Shown piece after piece: positions 58,147 through 64,000 of a DNA stretch of 64,000 nt. A program made the translations under genes and the position numbers. Below the pieces are notes generated by a model. It was not told the DNA's origin, searched no databases, and saw nothing but the letters and a program-made list of their open reading frames with translations. The stretch lies in assembly GCF_017599305.1 (NCBI RefSeq), contig NZ_JAGFWR010000019.1, forward strand, positions 1 to 64,000, written 5' to 3'. Position 1 is the first letter of the stretch, and every line of letters starts with the position of its first letter. The DNA is from Micromonospora antibiotica. Its GTDB lineage: Bacteria; Actinomycetota; Actinomycetes; Mycobacteriales; Micromonosporaceae.

Positions 58147-58193
58147 CCGGTTGCCGTGCGCCGCAGGATGATCGCGGCAACCGGGGTTACAAT
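58147..58193 (+). promoter_or_regulatory. sigA promoter with a 10-bp inverted repeat
   Basis: TACAAT (58188-58193) is a good -10 about 140 nt before the sigA GTG. CCGGTTGCCG (58147-58156) and CGGCAACCGG (58175-58184) form a perfect inverted repeat with an 18-bp spacer ending 3 bp before the -10, so it covers the -35 position. No consensus -35 is seen. The region 57873-58336 (464 bp) contains nothing else I can support, apart from a possible TATGCT on the minus strand near 58010 for the phosphatase gene. Confidence 0.55.
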
Positions 58194-58336
58194 TCACCCT
58201 GCCCACGCGCCACGGACCGCAGCCGCACAGCCGGCCCGGGACACGGGGGTCACTCAACGACATCGCACGGCACGGCACGCCACGCTGCGCCGGACGACCC
58301 CGGCCGTGCTCGCTCTTCGCCTCCGGAAGGTCATTC

Positions 58337-59944
<1,608 letters not shown>

Positions 59945-60192
59945 GCCGTTCACGTCAACCCGTCGTGTCGGATTGATCACCAGGCGTAGAACATGCGAAG
60001 GTGACCGGTCCAACACGCGTTTGTGATCGTTGACGTGGCACCCTGGTAGCACGGCACACTGTCCTTCCCGTCAGGTGTGACCTCGGTCCCCCGCGGGCAC
60101 ACTGGGAAGGCGGGGCCCGGTAAGGGTGTTGCACGATGAGTGAGCAACGACCGAAGAGAGTGTTCATCGGTGACGACCAGAGGAGGAAGGCG

Positions 60193-60426
60193 ATGACCCC
60201 GACCCTCACGCCGCCGCCCGAAACGGTGGCTCCCCCAGCCGCCGATGAACGGTGCGACCGCTGCAATGCTGCCGGCAAGCTCCGTATCACTCTGGCGGGT
60301 GGGAGCGAGTTGGTGTTCTGTGGGCACCACGCGAACAAGTACGCCGAGGATCTCGTGAAGATCACGGTGAAGTTCGCGACGGACCCGGAGTTCAGCTGGC
60401 GAGGCGCCGATCTGATGGCGAACTGA
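60193..60426 (+). CDS. DUF7455 small protein following sigA
   Basis: A 77-aa protein found directly after the principal sigma gene in Actinobacteria. CDRCNAAGKLRITLAGGSELVFCGHHANKYAEDL carries two Cys and one Cys-Gly-His-His set that could bind one zinc. ATG at 60193 is chosen because AGGAGG lies 6 nt upstream; the in-frame ATG at 60136 would add 19 residues. The gap to sigA (248 bp) suggests a separate promoter. A strong terminator follows. Function unknown. Confidence 0.82.
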   Translation: MTPTLTPPPETVAPPAADERCDRCNAAGKLRITLAGGSELVFCGHHANKYAEDLVKITVKFATDPEFSWRGADLMAN

Positions 60427-60450
60427 CCCGGTAACCCCTACGACGACATA

Positions 60451-60491
60451 GCTGGGCGGGAGCACCCTCAGGGTGCTCCCGCCCAGCTTTT
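60451..60491 (+). terminator. Intrinsic terminator after DUF7455
   Basis: GCTGGGCGGGAGCACCC (60451-60467) and its reverse complement (60471-60487) form a 17-bp stem with a 3-nt TCA loop, followed by TTTT. This is the clearest Rho-independent terminator in the window. Confidence 0.9.
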
Positions 60492-60588
60492 CGCTACCCA
60501 CCCCACCCCCACCCCGCTACCCACCCACCCCACTACCCACCCCGCCCCCTCCCGCCACCAGGCCCGCTCCCCCGTAACCCGGCCGCCG

Positions 60589-60656
60589 CCCCGGTGATCA
60601 AGAGGTTTCGGTCACCGAAGCGCCCGTTCCTGACCCAAACCTCTTGATCACCGGGG
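60589..60656. repeat. 68-bp palindromic element, copy B
   Basis: Arms of 26 nt (60589-60614 and 60631-60656) with one mismatch around a 16-nt loop. The outer CCCCGGTGATCAAGAGGTTT matches copy A at 42933-43000 and the total length is equal. It lies in the 350-bp gap between the DUF7455 terminator and the convergent helicase gene. Beyond it, ACCACGGGACGGAGGGAGC occurs at 60659 and again at 60707, and the sequence before it is CACCC-type simple repeat. Confidence 0.85.
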
Positions 60657-60776
60657 AGACCACGGGACGGAGGGAGCGGGACGGGACCCGCGGGGCCCCC
60701 GGGGAAACCACGGGACGGAGGGAGCGGGACCACCGGGAAGACCCGGGGACGGGGGGAGCGGGGCAGCGGGGGTGAG

Positions 60777-62573
60777 TTAGAGGGTTTGGAGGGTGGCTAT
60801 GCGTTCTTCGAGTTGTTCGATGGTGGCCTGGGCGCTGGGGGGGCCGCCGCAGAGTCGGCGGAGTTCCGCGTGGATCTTGCCGTGGGGCAGGCCGGTGCGG
60901 TGGTGCCGGGCGGCCACCAGGGCGTTCAGTTGACGCCGTAACGCCACGCGGCGCTGGGCGGCACTCAGGGGTACCACGGGGGCGGCGGGGGGCGCAGCGG
61001 CCGGCTCAGCGGCCCGGGTGGCTGCCCGGCGGCGCTGCGCGGCGAGCTGGTCGGCCTGGCGTTTGGTCAGCAGCTGCGACACCTGGTCGGCGGTGAGCAG
61101 GCCGGGCAGCCCCAGGTATTCCTCCTCCTCGGGGGTGCCGGCCTGGGCGGCGGTACCGAAGGACGCCCCGTCGAAGATCACCTGGTCCAGTTCGGCGGTC
61201 GCGGACAGCGCGGTGAACCGCTTCTCCAGCTCGCCGCTGGCCTGGTCGTCGCGCTGGGCGCGCTCCAGCAGCTCGTCGTCGAAGCCCTCCCGGTCCTTGG
61301 GCTTGCCGAGCACGTGGTCCCGCTCGACCTCCATCTCGCTGGCCAGGCCCAGCAGGTGCGGCACGCTCGGCACGAACACCGAGGCTGTCTCGCCGGAGCG
61401 ACGGGCCCGGACGAACCGGCCGATGGCCTGGGCGAAGTAGAGCGGGGTGCTGGCGCTGGTGGCGTACACCCCGACGGCCAGCCGGGGGATGTCGACGCCC
61501 TCGGAGACCATCCGGACCGCCACCAGCCACCGTTGGGTGGACGCCGCGAACGACGCGATCCGCGCGGACGCCCCCTGGTCGTCGGAGAGGACCACGGTGG
61601 CCTTCTCCCCGGTCACCTGCTCGATCAGCTTGGCGTACGAACGGGCGGTCTGCTGGTCGCTGGCGATGATCAGGCCACCGGCGTCGGCCATCCCGGCGTT
61701 ACGCAGCACGGTCAGCCGGGCGTCGGCCGCCCGCAGCACCTGCGGCATCCAGTCCCCGGCCGGGTCGAGGGCGGTCCGCCAGGCCTGGGCGATCAGGTCC
61801 TGGGTCATCGGCTCACCGAGCCGCGCCGCCAACTCGTCGCCGGCGTTGGTGCGCCACCGGGTCTCCCCCGAGTACGCCAGGAACAGCACCGGGCGTACGA
61901 CGCCGTCGCGCAGCGCGTCGGCGTAGCCGTAGACCGAGTCGGCGCGGGACCGCAGCAGCCCGTCACCGCCGCGCTCGTAGCTGACGAACGGGATCGGGTT
62001 GTCGTCGGAGCGGAACGGCGTACCGGTGAGCATCAGCCGGCGTACGGCGGGTTCGAAGGCGTTCTTGACCCCGTCGCCCCAGGAGCGGGAGTCCCCGGCG
62101 TGGTGGATCTCGTCGAGGATGACCAGGGTGCGGCGGGTCATGGTGCGCCGCCGGTGCACCTGCGGGGCCATCCCGACCTGGGCGTAGGTGACGACCGCGC
62201 CGTGGAAGTCGGCGGCGGAGTGCAGGTCGGCGTTGCGGAACGCGGAGTCGAGCTGGATGCCGACCCGGGCGGCGGCCTGCGCCCACTGGGTCTTGAGGTG
62301 CTCGGTCGGGGCGACCACGGTGACCGCCTCGACGGTGCCGTCGACCAGCAGCTCGGCGGCGATCCGCAGGGCGAAGGTGGTCTTGCCGGCGCCGGGGGTG
62401 GCGACCGCGGTGAAGTCGTCGGTACGACGGCGCAGGTATTCCACCATCGCCTTGCGCTGCCAGGCACGCAGGGGTGGGAACGTCTCCAACGCCGGCAACC
62501 GGGGTGCCACCCGAGGCTCCTCTCCGACCGCACGAGGCGGATCCGGGCCGAGGGCCACGGTTCCGCCGCCCAT
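60777..62573 (-). CDS. DEAD/DEAH-box helicase (SF2)
   Basis: A 598-aa superfamily 2 helicase. Motif I is ATPGAGKTTFALRIAAE (about 60-76), motif II is LVILDEIHHAGD, motif III is LMLTGTPFRSD, and the C-terminal half has SEGVDIPRLAVGVYAT and QAIGRFVRARR (motif VI). The C-terminal ~130 residues are helical and basic with no known domain. ATG at 62573 has GGAGG 8 nt upstream; the longer frame is rejected. This kind of helicase is widespread in Actinobacteria; the substrate is unknown. It stands alone, with a 143-bp gap to the channel gene. Confidence 0.9.
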   Translation of the reverse strand: MGGGTVALGPDPPRAVGEEPRVAPRLPALETFPPLRAWQRKAMVEYLRRRTDDFTAVATPGAGKTTFALRIAAELLVDGTVEAVTVVAPTEHLKTQWAQAAARVGIQLDSAFRNADLHSAADFHGAVVTYAQVGMAPQVHRRRTMTRRTLVILDEIHHAGDSRSWGDGVKNAFEPAVRRLMLTGTPFRSDDNPIPFVSYERGGDGLLRSRADSVYGYADALRDGVVRPVLFLAYSGETRWRTNAGDELAARLGEPMTQDLIAQAWRTALDPAGDWMPQVLRAADARLTVLRNAGMADAGGLIIASDQQTARSYAKLIEQVTGEKATVVLSDDQGASARIASFAASTQRWLVAVRMVSEGVDIPRLAVGVYATSASTPLYFAQAIGRFVRARRSGETASVFVPSVPHLLGLASEMEVERDHVLGKPKDREGFDDELLERAQRDDQASGELEKRFTALSATAELDQVIFDGASFGTAAQAGTPEEEEYLGLPGLLTADQVSQLLTKRQADQLAAQRRRAATRAAEPAAAPPAAPVVPLSAAQRRVALRRQLNALVAARHHRTGLPHGKIHAELRRLCGGPPSAQATIEQLEERIATLQTL

Positions 62574-62716
62574 GAAAACGCCTCCGCGCAGGGCCTGCCG
62601 CGAAGGCCGGCCCAGCATAACCAGCCGGGCCCGGCAACCCCAGCCGACACCACGCCCGCCGCCCCGACCAGCGCCGTCGCGAGAAGTGGGGCACGGGGCG
62701 GGGTGGGCGAGGTGGA

Positions 62717-63367
62717 TCAGAAGCCGGGGTGGCCGGGCCCGGTCTGCGGGGGGCGCATGGTGGCAACCGGGGCCGACCACCGCCGGCGCAGCGCCACCAG
62801 GCGCAGGACGAAGACCAGCAGTGCCGCCGCGGTCAGCCCGCCCACCCCGGCGTACCCGAGCGCCGCCAGCAGCACCACCATGATCGATCCGGCGAGCGCG
62901 GCGACGGCGTAGATCTCCCGACGCAGCACCACCGGGATCTCGGCGGTGAGCAGGTCCCGGCCCAGCCCTCCGCCGATCGCGGTGAGCATGCCGATCACCA
63001 CCGCGCCGACCGCCGGGACCCGGGCGTCGAGCGCCTTGAGTGTGCCGGTGACGGTGAACAGGCCCAGACCGGCGGCGTCGAGCACCAGCACGCTGGTGCG
63101 CAGCCGGGCGAACTGCGGGTGCAGCCAGAACACGGCGGTGGCGCTGACCGCGGCGGTGGCGGCGTAGCGCCAGTCGGCGAAGGCCAGCGGCGGGACCTCG
63201 TCGATGACCAGGTCACGGAAGATCCCACCGCCCAGCGCGGCGACGAACCCGACGAAGACGACGCCGAACAGGTCGAGCCGCTTGGCCACCGCCGCGGAGG
63301 CGCCGGAGGCGGCGAAGACGGCCACCCCGGTCAGGTCGGCCAGGAGCAGCGCGGTGGAGGTGGTCAC
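62717..63367 (-). CDS. Trimeric intracellular cation (TRIC/UPF0126) family channel
   Basis: A 216-aa protein with about seven membrane helices and the two internal repeats typical of prokaryotic TRIC proteins: LTGVAVFAASGASAAVAKRLDLFGVVFVGFVAALGGGIFRDL and its second half LDAAGLGLFTVTGTLKALDA...VVIGMLTAIGGGLGRDLLTAEIP. The paired GGG-RDL motifs line the K+-permeable pore in structures of the family. GTG at 63367 has TACCCT 8 nt upstream. The 42-bp gap to DUF3039 suggests a single unit, but each has its own start signal. Confidence 0.88.
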   Translation of the reverse strand: MTTSTALLLADLTGVAVFAASGASAAVAKRLDLFGVVFVGFVAALGGGIFRDLVIDEVPPLAFADWRYAATAAVSATAVFWLHPQFARLRTSVLVLDAAGLGLFTVTGTLKALDARVPAVGAVVIGMLTAIGGGLGRDLLTAEIPVVLRREIYAVAALAGSIMVVLLAALGYAGVGGLTAAALLVFVLRLVALRRRWSAPVATMRPPQTGPGHPGF

Positions 63368-63409
63368 ACCGCCGAAGGGTACGGGTGCGGCCCGCCGGAC
63401 CGTCCTGGA

Positions 63410-63628
63410 TCACTCACGGTACGAGTCGTAGATCTCCTTGCACTTGGGGCAGACCGGCGAGCCGGGCTTGGCGGCCTTGGTCACCGGGAACGTCTCGCCG
63501 CAGAGCGCCACCACGTAGGTGCCCATCACGGCACTCTCGGCGATCTTCTCCTTGCGTACGTAATGGAACATCTCGGGACCGGTGTCGGCGTCCTTCAACT
63601 CGGGACGCTCAAGAACCTCTGTACTCAC
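63410..63628 (-). CDS. DUF3039 small protein
   Basis: A 72-aa actinobacterial protein with MFHYVRKEKIAESAVMGTYVVALCGETFPVTKAAKPGSPVCPKCKEIYDS. The C-terminal CPKC pair plus VALCGE may bind zinc. GTG at 63628 is chosen because GGAGG lies 7 nt upstream, while the GTG at 63634 would be too close. It is divergent from psuG by about 90 bp. Function unknown; it is conserved in length across the phylum. Confidence 0.85.
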   Translation of the reverse strand: MSTEVLERPELKDADTGPEMFHYVRKEKIAESAVMGTYVVALCGETFPVTKAAKPGSPVCPKCKEIYDSYRE

Positions 63629-63705
63629 AGTCACACCTCCAACTGCACAAGTTTGGCAGGTCGACCGGGTCCGGTCCACCGCAGCCCACCCCGTCGGCGG
63701 CCAGT

Positions 63706-63711
63706 TACGGT
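63706..63711 (+). promoter_or_regulatory. -10 element of psuG
   Basis: TACGGT, 7 nt before the GTG at 63719; no ribosome-binding site in between. Confidence 0.45.
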
Positions 63712-63718
63712 AGCTGAC

Positions 63719-64000
63719 GTGACCACTTTTCACCTCCGACCCGGAACCGAGGTCGCCGAAGCCCTGCGTGACGGCAGTCCCGTCGTCGCCCTGGAGAGCA
63801 CCATCGTCTCGCACGGTCTGCCCCGACCGGACAACCTGCGGGTCGCCCGGGAGATCGAGCAGACCGTCCGCGCCGCCGGTGCCGTGCCCGCCACCATCGG
63901 TATGGTCGGCGGCGAACTCGTCGTCGGCCTCGACGACGCCCAACTGACCCGCCTCGCCACCGTCGACGGTGTGGCCAAGCTCTCCGTCCGCGACCTCGCC
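63719..64000 (+). CDS. psuG: Pseudouridine-5'-phosphate glycosidase, 5' end only
   Basis: The first 94 codons of a gene that runs off the window. They begin VTTFHLRPGTEVAEALRDGSPVVALESTIVSHGLPRPDNL and continue through GAVPATIGMVGGELVVGL to KLSVRDLA. ALESTI-SHG and GAVPATI are the signatures of PsuG (also called indigoidine synthase A), which cleaves pseudouridine 5'-phosphate to uracil and ribose 5-phosphate. Active-site residues further on are outside the window. The start has TACGGT 7 nt upstream. It is divergent from DUF3039. Confidence 0.9.
   Translation, partial: MTTFHLRPGTEVAEALRDGSPVVALESTIVSHGLPRPDNLRVAREIEQTVRAAGAVPATIGMVGGELVVGLDDAQLTRLATVDGVAKLSVRDLA

Noticed and set aside
58102..58336. 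Open frame upstream of and overlapping sigA
   Set aside because: It covers the promoter and -10 of sigA and continues as a shadow of sigA itself.

Overview
The window is 64 kb of very GC-rich DNA (long C/G runs, nearly all codons ending in G or C, many GTG starts). It carries a chain of genes whose order matches the conserved actinobacterial neighbourhood around the principal sigma factor. From memory the order is close to Mycobacterium tuberculosis Rv2676c-Rv2703. Gene style and accessory content suggest a Micromonosporaceae chromosome (Micromonospora or a close relative); that is inference, since no rRNA or other marker lies in the window. I recognised 52 protein genes and saw no rRNA, tRNA, CRISPR array, insertion sequence or phage.

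Layout. 0.1-5.5 kb: an AlkA-type glycosylase, small conserved proteins, a stand-alone ATP-dependent DNA ligase (LigC type) and a secreted TAP-type peptidase. 5.6-16.3 kb: a K+ channel, acetyltransferases, a four-gene ABC operon (two giant FtsX permeases, two ATPases), an L7/L12-domain protein, and a small HTH/cysteine-protein pair. 16.6-20.5 kb: a LigD-type polymerase, MsrB, a zinc-cysteine protein, an ElaA-like acetyltransferase and a secreted AA10 polysaccharide monooxygenase with CBM2. 20.6-26.2 kb: the coproporphyrin-branch heme genes hemE-hemY-hemQ, then DUF3000 and RNase D. 26.3-42.9 kb: a block not found at this position in the mycobacterial order as I recall it. It holds fadA-fadB, two paralogous membrane-anchored proteins, a two-component system, two coupled beta-propeller proteins, two paralogous polytopic membrane proteins and a lipoprotein. 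43.1-60.4 kb: the conserved core: dxs, anmK, TRAM RNA methyltransferase, KimA-like K+ permease, two TrkA (CeoB/CeoC-like) proteins, DUF3159, OB-fold protein, DUF3710, dut, DUF3093, DUF4193, a LytR_C protein, an inositol-phosphatase-family protein, sigA/hrdB and DUF7455. 60.8-64 kb: a DEAD-type helicase, a TRIC-like channel, DUF3039 and the 5' end of psuG, which runs off the window.

Regulatory style. About twenty genes have a TANNNT (or CANNNT) hexamer exactly 6-9 nt before the start codon and mostly no Shine-Dalgarno sequence, which points to widespread leaderless transcription. Genes inside operons instead show GGAGG-type sites or 4-bp ATGA/GTGA overlaps. Several convergent gene pairs are separated by long dyads. 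Two of these are copies of one 68-bp palindrome and are probably members of a dispersed repeat family. Other intergenic spaces hold short tandem repeats.

The most useful leads are the KimA-like permease placed next to orphan TrkA proteins with an inverted repeat in its promoter, the 68-bp palindrome family, the 60-bp tandem repeat between response regulator and kinase, the dyad at the sigA promoter, and the accessory block inserted in the core order. I did not find a clear-cut novel defence or biosynthetic system.
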